A stretch of 33,808 nt of DNA from an archaeon (GCA_026989875.1 JALSIP010000010.1:1-33808); one strand, 5' to 3'. Positions 6,601 to 14,986 are shown, numbered from the stretch's first letter. The notes: generated by a model not told the origin, from the letters alone. Program-made: numbers and translations.

Positions 6601-7380
6601 ATGCATCTCAGAAAGCTGCTTGAGGAGCTGCTTGAGGGCAGGCTGAGCATAGAGGAAGCAGAGCGCCGGCTGAGGCTTCTCAGCTACGAGGAGCTCCGCC
6701 ACACTCTGCTGGATGTCAGCCGTGAGGAGCGGGCAGGTGCGCCTGAAGCGGTGCTGGCGGAGCACAAGAGCACCTCAGCGCTTGTTGAGATAGCCGAGAG
6801 GCTCCTTGAGAGCAGGGGGAGGTGCATTCTCACACGTCTGCGTGAGGAGCAGCTTGAGGTGCTTGAGAAGCGTTTCAGCCCTCACGTCAGGGTGGAGGCA
6901 CATCCTGAAGCTAAGATGATGATTCTCAGAAAGCCGGGCTTTGTTCTGCATGAGACCGGGGGCAGGGTGGCGGTGCTCTGCGCCGGCACCTCTGACATAC
7001 CCGTGGCAAAGGAGGCGGAGCTGATAGCCAGGGAGATGGGCTGCAGGGTCTGGTTCTTCCCGGACGTCGGCATAGCGGGGCTCCACAGGCTCATGCCTGT
7101 CATGGAGAAGCTTGCCGAGGCAGATGTTGACGTGGTGGTGGTGGCTGCTGGCATGGAGGGTGCGCTTCCAGGGGTGGTCGCGGGGCTGGTTGATGTGCCC
7201 GTGGTGGGGCTTCCTGTTTCAACGGGCTACGGCATGCATGGCAGGGGCGAGACCGCACTTTTTGCCATGCTCCAGAGCTGCTCACCCGGGATAGCGGTGG
7301 TCAACATAGACAACGGCTTCGGTGCTGGCGTGCTTGCAGGGTTAATTGCCAACAGGGCGGCAAAGTTCAGAAAAGCTTAG
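6601..7380 (+). CDS. larB: LarB, pyridinium-3,5-biscarboxylic acid mononucleotide synthase
   Basis: 259 residues. LarB carboxylates and hydrolyses nicotinic acid adenine dinucleotide in the first step of nickel-pincer nucleotide (NPN) cofactor synthesis. The C-terminal half is the PurE/NCAIR-mutase-like fold, with CAGTSDIPVAKEAEL near residue 122, DVGIAGLHRL, AAGMEGALPGVVAG and the closing NIDNGFGAG, all typical of LarB. The N-terminal helical part (LEELLEGRLSIEEAERRL) is also family-like. The ATG has a GGTGAGG signal just upstream. It overlaps convergent larC by 14 bases. LarE, the sulfur-inserting enzyme, is not in the window, nor is a recognisable lactate racemase LarA. Confidence 0.92.
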   Translation: MHLRKLLEELLEGRLSIEEAERRLRLLSYEELRHTLLDVSREERAGAPEAVLAEHKSTSALVEIAERLLESRGRCILTRLREEQLEVLEKRFSPHVRVEAHPEAKMMILRKPGFVLHETGGRVAVLCAGTSDIPVAKEAELIAREMGCRVWFFPDVGIAGLHRLMPVMEKLAEADVDVVVVAAGMEGALPGVVAGLVDVPVVGLPVSTGYGMHGRGETALFAMLQSCSPGIAVVNIDNGFGAGVLAGLIANRAAKFRKA

Positions 7381-8572
7381 CAAGCTCCGCACTAACCAGC
7401 CTCTGCACCTGTCTGAGGGGCAGGGAAAGCGCCTCAGCGAGCCGCCTGAGCTCCTCGTACTCCGGCTTGGCACTCACCACCTCACCTGCTGCATTTCTTG
7501 CAACCTTCACCCTCAGGGAGAACCTTCTCCCCAGAAGCTCCAGCTCCACGGTCTCCATCCTGCGCTCCAGCACGAAGCGCATGCTCATCCTGCAGCACCT
7601 CACCCCCAGCGTGCCCAGCTCCCGCATCATCAGCTCAGCAAGCTCATCCTCCCTCCCGGGTTTGCACACCACCTGAACCAGCATGGAGGGGCGGTTCTTC
7701 TTAGTCAGCCCCTGAAACACCTGAACATCAAGAGCCCCCGCTTCCATGAGCTTCCCCACAGCATGCCCCACGAGCTCACCGCTTACGTCGTCAACGCTGG
7801 TCTCAAGCAGCGCAATCTGCTCCTTTTCCAGGCTGCAGGAGGTGCAGAGGTGTAGCTGCAGCATGTTGGGGGCTGCCTCAAGCTCCCTGCTCCCCGCACC
7901 CCTGCCGGTGCTCTCAACCCGCATCACCGGCAGCTCCTCCACGAACTCGTCAGCTAAGCAGGCGAGCAGCGCTATGCCCGTGGGTGTGGTCAGCTCGCCC
8001 CCGTGTGTGCTCAGGAAGGGTATGCTGAACATCCTGAGCACCTCCTGCACCACAGGCACAGGCACAGAGAGCTCTCCGTGAGAGGTTTCAATCCTGCCCC
8101 TGCCGGTGTTCACAGGCGCTGAAAGCACGGTGCAGCCGAAGAGCTCCAGCGAGTCAAGCAGCGCTGCTGTGCCCAGAATGTCCAGCAGGGTGTCGGCGCT
8201 GCCCAGCTCATGGGGCTCTGCCGAGCCGTGCACCGCCCTCTCCGCCTTTATGAGCAGCTCAAGCACATCCTCCGCAAACTCCACCGCAGGGTTGCTCAGG
8301 CTCAGCCTGGCAGCAGCCGAGCCCAGCACCTCCTGCATCTCATCCCAGCTCTCAAGCCTGGCGGCGGTGTAGGTGGCAACGCCGGTGCATGCGATGCCCT
8401 TCCTGGTGCATCTCTCCACCTCAACCCTCAGCTCCCCCCCTGCAAGCTCTGAAATCACACCAGCGCACATCTGGAGCCTCTCCTCCGGTGCTCCGAGCTC
8501 CAGCAGTGCACCTAAGAGCATGTCCCCGCTTATGCCGGAGACGCTCGGGTCAGCCACGAGAATCCTGCCCAT
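7367..8572 (-). CDS. larC: LarC, nickel insertion protein for the NPN cofactor
   Basis: About 401 residues. LarC inserts nickel into pyridinium-3,5-bisthiocarboxylic acid mononucleotide in a CTP-dependent reaction. The N-terminal signature DPSVSGISGDMLLGALLELG is conserved in the family. Further family blocks are HELGSADTLLDILG, TPTGIALLACLAD and the C-terminal TSVDDVSGELVGHAVGKL. The gene is encoded intact, without the frameshift that splits larC in some lactobacilli. ATG 8581 is also in frame, but the minus-strand TATA CTTTTATG (8590-8597) is better spaced for ATG 8572 as a leaderless start. Confidence 0.92.
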   Translation of the reverse strand: MGRILVADPSVSGISGDMLLGALLELGAPEERLQMCAGVISELAGGELRVEVERCTRKGIACTGVATYTAARLESWDEMQEVLGSAAARLSLSNPAVEFAEDVLELLIKAERAVHGSAEPHELGSADTLLDILGTAALLDSLELFGCTVLSAPVNTGRGRIETSHGELSVPVPVVQEVLRMFSIPFLSTHGGELTTPTGIALLACLADEFVEELPVMRVESTGRGAGSRELEAAPNMLQLHLCTSCSLEKEQIALLETSVDDVSGELVGHAVGKLMEAGALDVQVFQGLTKKNRPSMLVQVVCKPGREDELAELMMRELGTLGVRCCRMSMRFVLERRMETVELELLGRRFSLRVKVARNAAGEVVSAKPEYEELRRLAEALSLPLRQVQRLVSAELAKLF

Positions 8573-8647
8573 GAGGGGCATGTGGAGGACATAAAAGAAA
8601 AATTTTGCCCCAAGTTATTTAGTGGCGTTACTCCGCAGGTGTGCGGG

Positions 8648-9706
8648 ATGCGCGTTTACTTCGTGAGCAACGGCTTTGGCTACGGTCATGTGAGCAGGGA
8701 TGTGGAGCTTGCAAAGGCTTTGAGGGAGCGTGGGCACGAGGTGGTCTTCTCCACCTATGGCGACGGTATGGAGTTTCTGCGTGCCTATGACTTTGAGGTT
8801 ATAGAGGTGGAGGAGTTTGGAGACATAAGCTTCAACTCCACCGAGATAGAGGTTTTCGGCACCGTGCTGAGCACCCTTCGCAGCCTCAAGCCTGAGATGC
8901 TGCTTGAAACCCGGCGCATACTGCGGGAAATTTCTCCAGATGCGATGGTGGTTGACGGCTACATACCCGCGATGTTCTCAAGTATACTCCGCTCATGGCG
9001 TCGCATGCGGCTTTTTCTCATAACCAACGAAACCATCCAGTGGAAGCAGATTCAGGGCAAGCTTCTGAGTCTGCCCATAAAGAAGCTGGGCGAGGCAGCA
9101 GAGGCGCTTCTGGTTTACTTGGCGGATGAGATAATAGTGCCGGACTTCCCGCCGCCCTACACCGTCTGCATGGACAACCTTGCCTTTCACGACCAGAAGC
9201 ACAAGTTTCACTTTGTGGGGCCGCTGCTTCCTGAGCTTGAGAGCCGTGGTGAAGAGAAGGTGGTGGTGAACTTCGGTGGCTCGGAGGTCAATCCCGACGT
9301 GGGGGAGGCACTGGAAGAAGCGCAGCAGATTCTGGGCGAAAGGTTTGTGAGGGTGAGCCGTGTATCCAGGGAGCGTTACTTAGAGCACCTCTCCAGAGCC
9401 AGAGTGCTGATCACCCACGGCGGGCACACCAGCATCATGGAATCCATAGCCTGCGCCAAGCCGGTGGTGGGGGTGCCGATAAAGAACTACCCTGAGCGTG
9501 AGGGGAACCTGCGCGGTGCAGAGAGGCTTAAAGCCGGCAGGATGCTGGATGTGGAGTGGCTCTGCGGTGAGGTGCTCTGCACGGCGCTTCAGGAGGTGCG
9601 CACCCTTGCATTCAGGCAGAGTCTTGAGGTTCTGAGCAGGCTGGCGGGAAGGCTGAGGGGTGTGGAGAGAGCCGTAGAAATAATTGAGAACGGATACAGG
9701 GCTTAG
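8648..9706 (+). CDS. MurG/UGT-like glycosyltransferase (GT-B fold)
   Basis: 352 residues. The N-terminal domain begins MRVYFVSNGFGYGHVSRDVE, the Gly/His-rich start of MurG-like GT-B enzymes. The C-terminal domain has the nucleotide-sugar signature THGGHTSIMESIACAKPVVGVP near residue 260. It probably transfers a sugar from a UDP-sugar to a lipid or cell-envelope acceptor; donor and acceptor cannot be read from the sequence. The frame is open from GTG 8582, but ATG 8648 begins the conserved domain, has a GGTG signal upstream, and sits correctly downstream of a TATA-like element near 8612-8621. The stop lies two bases before the convergent NEW3 gene. Confidence 0.85.
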   Translation: MRVYFVSNGFGYGHVSRDVELAKALRERGHEVVFSTYGDGMEFLRAYDFEVIEVEEFGDISFNSTEIEVFGTVLSTLRSLKPEMLLETRRILREISPDAMVVDGYIPAMFSSILRSWRRMRLFLITNETIQWKQIQGKLLSLPIKKLGEAAEALLVYLADEIIVPDFPPPYTVCMDNLAFHDQKHKFHFVGPLLPELESRGEEKVVVNFGGSEVNPDVGEALEEAQQILGERFVRVSRVSRERYLEHLSRARVLITHGGHTSIMESIACAKPVVGVPIKNYPEREGNLRGAERLKAGRMLDVEWLCGEVLCTALQEVRTLAFRQSLEVLSRLAGRLRGVERAVEIIENGYRA

Positions 9707-9708
9707 CT

Positions 9709-11394
9709 CTACTTCCTCCCCAGCCTCCTGTAGAGCAGTGCCAGCCCTGCAACAGTCACAAGAATTATCAGGGCACCCGCCAGGGCAGCGCCTCCCCTCT
9801 CCCTCACCACCATCCTGAGCTCAGCCTCTGCGCTGCTCTGCTCAGCCTCTGCCCGCAGCTTCACCATGTACTCAGAGGGCAGCGCGTCCGCAGGCAGGGT
9901 GAGCCTGAACACCACAGGTATCGCCTCCCCGGGTCTGAGCGAGGGCACCTCCTCAGGCACAGCCTCTGCATGCCAGCCTTCAGGAACCTCCGCCCGAAGC
10001 CTGACCGAGGTGAGCGTCCCTCCCCTGCCGGTGTTCCTGAGCACCGCCCTGAGCTCTGCAGCTTCGCCCGGGGATGCAAAGCTCAGGTATCCACCCGCAG
10101 GCTCAATGGCTAAGCGGTACTCACCCCGGAGCCTGAGCGTCAGGTTCTCCTCAGCCCGCCACCTGCCGCTTGCGATGGCGGTAAACCTGTACTCCCCGGG
10201 CTCGGCAGAAACTGGGGGCACCACCTCTAAGTACAGCGTCCTCTCCTCCCCACCTCTCAGGTAAAGGACGCTGAGACCCTCCTCAGCCCCCTGCTCCTCC
10301 TTGAAGCGGTAGTAGAAGCTGGGAGGCAGTCCGGCAACCCTCAGGGAGTACTCGTCATCCAGGTACCCCATGTTCTTCAGCCGGAGTCTGAACAGGGGCT
10401 TTGCGCCCAGACTTCTGGATACCACCGGGCTCTCGGCGGTGAGTTCCACATAGTAGGCTCGCCTCTTCAGCACCACCTCCTCCTGCACCCTCTTACCAGC
10501 CCTCACCTCCACCACGAGGTTGCGCGCCTGGTAGCCGGGTTTGCTCACCCGCAGCGTGTACCTGCCGGGAGGGAGCTCAATTACCGTCTCCCCCTCCTGC
10601 CCTGTGTGGTAAACCTCCCCGCTCTCCTCCACCAGCACCTCCGCTGACGGCACGGGCAGCGCCTCCCGGTCCAAGAGCTTCAGCACAACGCTTCCATTCT
10701 CCCCCCTGTGGGTTCTGGAAATTCTCACGCCCACAGGCATGCTGCTCCTCCCGAAGCTGCTGGCGAGCACGAGCTCCACCCCGTATTCCCCCACATCAGC
10801 CTCCGGACTGCTCTCTATCACCAGCCTGAGTTTTTTGCCCGCTCCCTGCCTGAGAACCAGGGCATAGACCTCAGACTCTCCGTAGAAGCTGCTGCACCTC
10901 CATCCCGGTGGGGTGGTGCAGGACACCTCAAGCTCAAGGGGTGTGCTCACCAGGCTCCTGAGCTCAACCTCCAGCTCCACCTTATCGCCAGCCTCCATCA
11001 CCACACCCCTGAGCTCTGGCAGAGCCACAACAAACTCCTCAGGCTCAGCCACCCTCAGCTCAATCCATCTGCTTCCAAAAGCACGGAGGCTGATGCGGTA
11101 CCTGCCAGGCTCTGCCCCCTCAGGCACCTTCAGGTGGAAAACGAGCTGTGCGCTTTCTCCGGGGGGCAGGGTCAGAGAGTTCACCCTGAGTCCAGAATAC
11201 TCAAACCAGCCCGTGAATCCTGCGGGTGCCGAGTACTGCAGGGGCATGGTCAGGGAAAAGGTGTAGGGATTGGATACTGTCAGGGGTATGCTGAGCTCCT
11301 CCCCTGCTATAGCCGATATGCCGCTGGTGCTCAGCTCCAGGCTGCCCGTAAGCGCTGCCAGCACCAGTGCGAGCAGAAGCAGAAGAGACCTCAA
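9709..11394 (-). CDS. Membrane-anchored extracytoplasmic NEW3-repeat protein of an ABC-2 operon
   Basis: 561 residues. An N-terminal signal peptide (LLLLLALVLAALTG) and a single C-terminal transmembrane segment (GALIILVTVAGLALLYRRLGRK) leave a large external region. That region looks like tandem Ig-like NEW3/NPCBM-associated domains, with 'GE..S..L...VPEGAEPGRYR' style repeats at about 20-125, 130-225, 315-410 and 425-535. A carboxypeptidase-regulatory or PEGA-like domain (PSAEVLVEESGEVY, LPPGRYTLRVSKPGY) sits at about 232-310. The start overlaps the upstream permease stop as ATGA. Such proteins accompany ABC-2 transporters in many archaea; the cargo is unknown. Confidence 0.82.
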   Translation of the reverse strand: MRSLLLLLALVLAALTGSLELSTSGISAIAGEELSIPLTVSNPYTFSLTMPLQYSAPAGFTGWFEYSGLRVNSLTLPPGESAQLVFHLKVPEGAEPGRYRISLRAFGSRWIELRVAEPEEFVVALPELRGVVMEAGDKVELEVELRSLVSTPLELEVSCTTPPGWRCSSFYGESEVYALVLRQGAGKKLRLVIESSPEADVGEYGVELVLASSFGRSSMPVGVRISRTHRGENGSVVLKLLDREALPVPSAEVLVEESGEVYHTGQEGETVIELPPGRYTLRVSKPGYQARNLVVEVRAGKRVQEEVVLKRRAYYVELTAESPVVSRSLGAKPLFRLRLKNMGYLDDEYSLRVAGLPPSFYYRFKEEQGAEEGLSVLYLRGGEERTLYLEVVPPVSAEPGEYRFTAIASGRWRAEENLTLRLRGEYRLAIEPAGGYLSFASPGEAAELRAVLRNTGRGGTLTSVRLRAEVPEGWHAEAVPEEVPSLRPGEAIPVVFRLTLPADALPSEYMVKLRAEAEQSSAEAELRMVVRERGGAALAGALIILVTVAGLALLYRRLGRK

Positions 11395-12320
11395 ACCACA
11401 TCCTCCCTGACAAACCTCACGTACCCCAGGGTGAAGAACACCGCCGGCATCGCCACAAATCCCGCCAGCCTGTTCAGCACCTCTGCATGACTACCGTAGG
11501 TTCGCTCTGCCATGAGATAGCGTACAAGTTCCTTGTAGTTGTAAACAGGAGAGAATAGACCGAAAATCGCAGAAATTCTGCGTTTGCGTTCCATGTACTC
11601 TGCCATTTTCTGCTCGTAAGCACGCATAGCCTGCGAATCAGGCTCTGCCACAACCTCCAGGGCAGCGCTCCCGTCCTCATGCACCCTGTGCTCGTAAACC
11701 GGCGGTGCCGGTGGCTCTCCTGCGAGTCTGCTGCTCACGAGCTCTCCGGCTACCGGCACAGCGGCGGAGAAGAACACCAGCAGCAGTGCGCTGATAGTAA
11801 GCGCTGTGCCGGAGCTTTTGGCAACAGCCGAGGCAAAGATGCCGAAGGAGAAGTAGGTGAAGATGTAAATCACGGTGACTCCTCCGAAGGCGGCGACATC
11901 TGCCAGCTCCTCTATGCTGAGGGGCATCCCGTAAATCAGCACAGCCCCCGTAGCTACCGCAAGCACGCACGCCACAGCCAGCGAAATTGCCGCAAAGGCT
12001 CCGGCAGCCTTGCCCAGGATTATGGCATCCCTGGGCACCGGATGGGAGAGCAGCACCTTCAGTGTGCCCTGCTCCCGCTCCCGGGTGATCAGATCAAACC
12101 CTGCAAGCAGCCCGAGCCCGGCTCCGAACAGTGCAAAAACCGCATTTCCCGTGCCAATGAATAGCTGCAGCACCTCTGCCCTCATGCTCTGGTGCGCAAT
12201 TCTCAGCCCCATGTGCAGCGCATAAGCCACCACCAGCATGGTCAGAAGGGTCAGCACAATGAACCTCCTGCTCCCCACCTGCTCTGCAAACTCCTTCTTT
12301 GCAACCACCAGCAGGCTCAT
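11391..12320 (-). CDS. ABC-2 type transporter permease
   Basis: 309 residues. The sequence begins with an ABC-2-like cytoplasmic helix (VVAKKEFAEQVGSRRF) and a first membrane span. It contains the conserved ITREREQGTLKVLLSHPVPR coupling segment followed by several spans, then a soluble insertion of about 80 residues, and a last span near the C-terminus. It overlaps the ATP-binding gene upstream and the NEW3 gene downstream by four bases each, so the three are translationally coupled. The insertion (EPPAPPVYEHRVHEDG onwards) lies between membrane spans and may face outside toward the NEW3 protein. Substrate unknown; resembles NosY/GldF-type permeases. Confidence 0.88.
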   Translation of the reverse strand: MSLLVVAKKEFAEQVGSRRFIVLTLLTMLVVAYALHMGLRIAHQSMRAEVLQLFIGTGNAVFALFGAGLGLLAGFDLITREREQGTLKVLLSHPVPRDAIILGKAAGAFAAISLAVACVLAVATGAVLIYGMPLSIEELADVAAFGGVTVIYIFTYFSFGIFASAVAKSSGTALTISALLLVFFSAAVPVAGELVSSRLAGEPPAPPVYEHRVHEDGSAALEVVAEPDSQAMRAYEQKMAEYMERKRRISAIFGLFSPVYNYKELVRYLMAERTYGSHAEVLNRLAGFVAMPAVFFTLGYVRFVREDVV

Positions 12321-13216
12321 TCGGACCCCCTCACCACCTCTAAGTAGAGCTCCTCAAGGCTCGGAGATTCGGCATGAATCTCGGTCACGGCATATCCATG
12401 CCTGAATAGCTCTCGTGAGATTGAAGCTCTGGTATCTTCCGGGCAATCCAGCACGTAGCTCCCGTCTCTGCGCTCAATCCTGCGGGCAAACCTTCCCAGG
12501 AGGCGCTCTGCATCCTCCTGCGGCAGCGGAGGCTGGGTTTCAACCACCACCCTGAAGCCACGCATCTTGGAGAGCTTCTTCAGCTCTCCCTGCACCACCA
12601 GTCTGCCCCTGTGGATTATCCCCACACTCCGGCACACCTCCGTGACCTCTGGCAGTATGTGGGAGGAGAAGAGTATGGTTCTGCCCTCACGGCTGAGCCT
12701 CCTCACAAGCTCCCTGAATTCAGCCGCACCCTCGGGGTCAAGCCCGGAGGTGGGCTCATCCAGCAGCAGCACTTCCGGGTCGTTCAGCAGCGCCTGGGCG
12801 AGAGCTAACCTCTGGCGCATGCCCTTGGAGAGCTCTCCCGCCTTCCTGTGGCTGTGCCCTGCCATGCCCACCAGCTCAAGAAGCTCCTCAGCCTCGGCTC
12901 TGCCGAGCCCGTAGAAGTCTGCAAAGTACAGCATGTTCTGCAGGACGCTCATCCAGGGATAAAACCCCGGGTTCTCCGGCAGGTAGCCGGCAACCCTGCG
13001 CACCTCCAGGGGGTGCTCAACCACCTCCACACCTGCAACCGTTATTCTGCCGGAGTCGGGCACTACCAGCCCCATGAGCATGTTGAGGGTTGTGGTCTTG
13101 CCGGCACCGTTTGGACCGAGAAATCCAAACACCTCCCCCTCTTTCACGCTGAAACTCAGATTACTGACAGCCTTCAGACTGCCGTAGCTTTTGCACAGCT
13201 CCTCTACCTCAATCAC
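12317..13216 (-). CDS. ABC transporter ATP-binding protein
   Basis: 299 residues. Walker A is GPNGAGKTT, the ABC signature is LSKGMRQRLALAQALL, Walker B is VLLLDEPTSGLDP and the H-loop is FSSHIL. The C-terminal extension of about 90 residues is that of DrrA/CcmA-type exporters. The frame is open to 13273, but the domain starts at VIEVEELCKSYG. GTG 13216 is about 27 bases from the centre of a minus-strand TATA (GTTTTAAGTA, near 13238-13247), which fits a leaderless GTG start. It heads the three-gene transporter operon. Confidence 0.92.
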   Translation of the reverse strand: MIEVEELCKSYGSLKAVSNLSFSVKEGEVFGFLGPNGAGKTTTLNMLMGLVVPDSGRITVAGVEVVEHPLEVRRVAGYLPENPGFYPWMSVLQNMLYFADFYGLGRAEAEELLELVGMAGHSHRKAGELSKGMRQRLALAQALLNDPEVLLLDEPTSGLDPEGAAEFRELVRRLSREGRTILFSSHILPEVTEVCRSVGIIHRGRLVVQGELKKLSKMRGFRVVVETQPPLPQEDAERLLGRFARRIERRDGSYVLDCPEDTRASISRELFRHGYAVTEIHAESPSLEELYLEVVRGSE

Positions 13217-13409
13217 ACGGTATGCTTTGAAACTGCAATACTTAAAACTTTCGCGCGTGATTAACAGGAACACACAATGAAGACCATTGCATTTAATTCG
13301 TTAAAATTATGGTAATGGCATGATCCGTGGCTTTTCAGTAAATAGACGCTCAGACATGGGGATTCAGCAGCCGCACACCTCCGGACAACTGCCTTCTCTG
13401 CCCGAAGCC

Positions 13410-13955
13410 TCACTCCACTTGCTCTGCCCTCGCATACCTCTCCGCCAGCTCTACATTTGTGCGCCTCACGGAGCGTCTGAATTCCTCCAGCTCAGGAGGC
13501 ACTGGCTCCAGCCCTTCCACAGCTTCCTGCGAGTCCACCAGCGCGCCCGCTGGCACCAGCCTGCCGGGTGGCACCTCAACCCCCAGCACTAAGGCACCGT
13601 GCATCACCATGCTCCCCCTGCCCAGCACCGATTTGAAGACCGTAGCCCTGAAGCCGATGAAGCAGTCCTCGCCTATGGTGCATGGGCCATGAACGATGCA
13701 GCCATGTGCTAAGGAAGAGCCCCTGCGCACCTCCACCCTTGTGCCTGCGAGGGCGTGCACTATGGCGCCGTCCTGCACATTGCACTCATCCTCTATCACT
13801 ATCGCCGAACCCTCCTCATCAGCCCTCACCACCGCCATGGGAGCCACAAAGACCCTGCCGCCTATCCTAACGTTCCCGATTACTACAGCACCCGCTGCTA
13901 TGCAGGTACCCTCTCCAACTTCGGGACCACCTGTGCCCGGAAGACCCAGCAGCAT
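13410..13955 (-). CDS. Gamma-class carbonic anhydrase-like protein (CamH type)
   Basis: 181 residues forming a left-handed beta-helix of hexapeptide repeats. The metal ligands of gamma carbonic anhydrase are present as H67 (IVHALAG), H84 and H89 (SLAHGCIVHGP), and the RAD motif at R44-D46 is kept. The acidic loop that carries the proton-shuttle glutamate in Methanosarcina Cam is absent after H67, and there is no signal peptide, so the protein belongs with cytoplasmic CamH-like forms. It probably hydrates CO2, though some relatives have other roles. The start ATG lies about 26 bases from a minus-strand TATA-like TATAAATACC near 13978-13987, so it is leaderless or nearly so. Confidence 0.88.
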   Translation of the reverse strand: MLLGLPGTGGPEVGEGTCIAAGAVVIGNVRIGGRVFVAPMAVVRADEEGSAIVIEDECNVQDGAIVHALAGTRVEVRRGSSLAHGCIVHGPCTIGEDCFIGFRATVFKSVLGRGSMVMHGALVLGVEVPPGRLVPAGALVDSQEAVEGLEPVPPELEEFRRSVRRTNVELAERYARAEQVE

Positions 13956-14120
13956 GGCTTAGGGTTGCGATTTCTGGTATTTATAGTATGCGGGGCATCA
14001 CATAGCCGATGTGTTATCTGCGTCGCCATTCAGCATTGGTAATGCCGGCAGTGGCGTGCCGTCATGCCTGCCATCGCAGCATGGGCAAGATATTTAAGTG
14101 ATGGAGTAAAGTAGGAGGAC
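13956..14120. other. Divergent promoter region with short inverted repeats
   Basis: The 165-base gap between the carbonic anhydrase and the second LSm gene has a TATA for each direction (minus near 13982, plus ATATTTAAG near 14090-14098). Between them are short inverted repeats: CACAT/ATGTG, GCATT/AATGC with a three-base loop, and GGCAG/CTGCC. No ORF with coding character was seen. They could be operators or a small structured RNA. Confidence 0.3.
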
Positions 14121-14369
14121 ATGACGGGCTCGGAGGAGACGCTGAAGCTTTCGGCAGGCAGACGTGTCAGAATCACGGTGCGCGGCGGGGAGGAGTTCAC
14201 TGGCATACTGGTCTCCTATGATGAGCACTCCAACCTTTATCTTGAGGATGTGAGCTCCGCAAATGGCAGCGTGCGCCTGCGCAGGGCGGTTTTCAAAGGC
14301 GGAAACATAAACTCCATAACCGACGACTCATCTCCCCCTGAGCAGTCCTCCGACGGCGCCGCCGATTAA
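14121..14369 (+). CDS. Second LSm-like protein with acidic tail
   Basis: 82 residues. The Sm1 motif is GEEFTGILVSYDEHSNLYLED, matching the D-x-H-x-N RNA-binding signature, and Sm2 is degenerate (RRAVFKGGNINSI instead of I-R-G-D). An acidic Ser-rich tail of about 15 residues (DDSSPPEQSSDGAAD) is unusual. The start has a GTAGGAGGAC SD. The last 42 bases overlap the 3' end of the convergent membrane protein gene. It is probably an LSm paralogue with a different partner RNA or protein. Confidence 0.85.
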   Translation: MTGSEETLKLSAGRRVRITVRGGEEFTGILVSYDEHSNLYLEDVSSANGSVRLRRAVFKGGNINSITDDSSPPEQSSDGAAD

Positions 14370-14666
14370 TCCGAGCACCGCGTAGTAGAGGGACACCAGA
14401 AAGAATCCGAAACCTATCAGCGAGCCTATCATCCAGCCCATCATTCCGCCCATGAGTCCACCTGCCGTGCCGAGCAGCAGGAAGACCATGAGCCCGCCCG
14501 CAATTCCCGACAGGAAACCTGCCAGGGCACCCCTCTCCACGCCCCCGCCTGCCAGCAGCCCGGCTCCAAAACCTGCTACGAGGGGTCCAAAAAAGGGGAA
14601 GGGTGAGAGCACGACCATCGCGGCGAAGCCTGCCGCCACGCCCAGCAGAAGCCCCATGCTGCTCAC
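14328..14666 (-). CDS. Small Gly-rich membrane protein (DUF5518-like)
   Basis: 112 residues, with about four hydrophobic segments rich in Gly, Ala and Met (GLLLGVAAGFAAMVVL, GFGAGLLAGGG, GTAGGLMGGMMGWMIG, LIGGAVGGLL). This resembles the small archaeal membrane family DUF5518; I am not certain of the family. The start is a GTG overlapping the upstream PRC-barrel stop as GTGA, so they are coupled; an in-frame ATG occurs nine bases later. It overlaps the LSm gene convergently by 42 bases. No function can be assigned. Confidence 0.72.
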   Translation of the reverse strand: MSSMGLLLGVAAGFAAMVVLSPFPFFGPLVAGFGAGLLAGGGVERGALAGFLSGIAGGLMVFLLLGTAGGLMGGMMGWMIGSLIGFGFFLVSLYYAVLGLIGGAVGGLLRGR

Positions 14667-14956
14667 TCTGAGGAGGATTTTGCCGAGTACACGGCATCCC
14701 TGAGAATCACTATGTCGCTCACCGCCTTTACAGCACGGTAGGGCACGTTCACGCCTCTGGCTCTCTCAAGCTTGACTCTCTCCAGGAAGCTCTCTGACAC
14801 GTTGCCTATCAGCAGCCCCTGCACCTTGCCCGTCTCCGGGTCTATCACCACGTCCTCAAGACTGCCCACTCTTGAGCCATCCTCAGTAAAGACATCCTTG
14901 CTGGTCAGCTCACTAAGCCTGGATACCAAGATAACCACCTCACCGGGGGGTAACAT
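14663..14956 (-). CDS. PRC-barrel domain protein
   Basis: 97 residues from ATG 14956. The core SELTSKDVFTEDGSRVGSLE, DVVIDPETGKVQGLLIG and the C-terminal VPYRAVKAVSDIVILR form the PRC-barrel fold, found in archaeal proteins linked to RNA processing and cell division (CdpB family) and in RimM. The frame extends upstream to 15172, but that part overlaps the divergent protease gene and has no PRC similarity. The TATA at 14975-14986 places a start near 14956. It is coupled to the downstream membrane protein by a GTGA overlap. Confidence 0.82.
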   Translation of the reverse strand: MLPPGEVVILVSRLSELTSKDVFTEDGSRVGSLEDVVIDPETGKVQGLLIGNVSESFLERVKLERARGVNVPYRAVKAVSDIVILRDAVYSAKSSSE

Positions 14957-14974
14957 ATTAAATGTGCCCCTGCC

Positions 14975-14986
14975 AATATATAAACC
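14975..14986. promoter_or_regulatory. TATA box shared by PRC-barrel and site-2 protease genes
   Basis: AATATATAAACC is nearly palindromic and is the only candidate box in the 45-base gap. It lies about 24 bases from the PRC ATG and about 22 from the protease ATG, implying leaderless transcription in both directions. Confidence 0.45.

Noticed and set aside
13274-13409. Possible 12-codon frame (MKTIAFNSLKLW) and a CAATG/CATTG dyad in the gap after the ABC operon promoter
   Set aside because: Too short and unsupported by an SD; treated as plain intergenic sequence.
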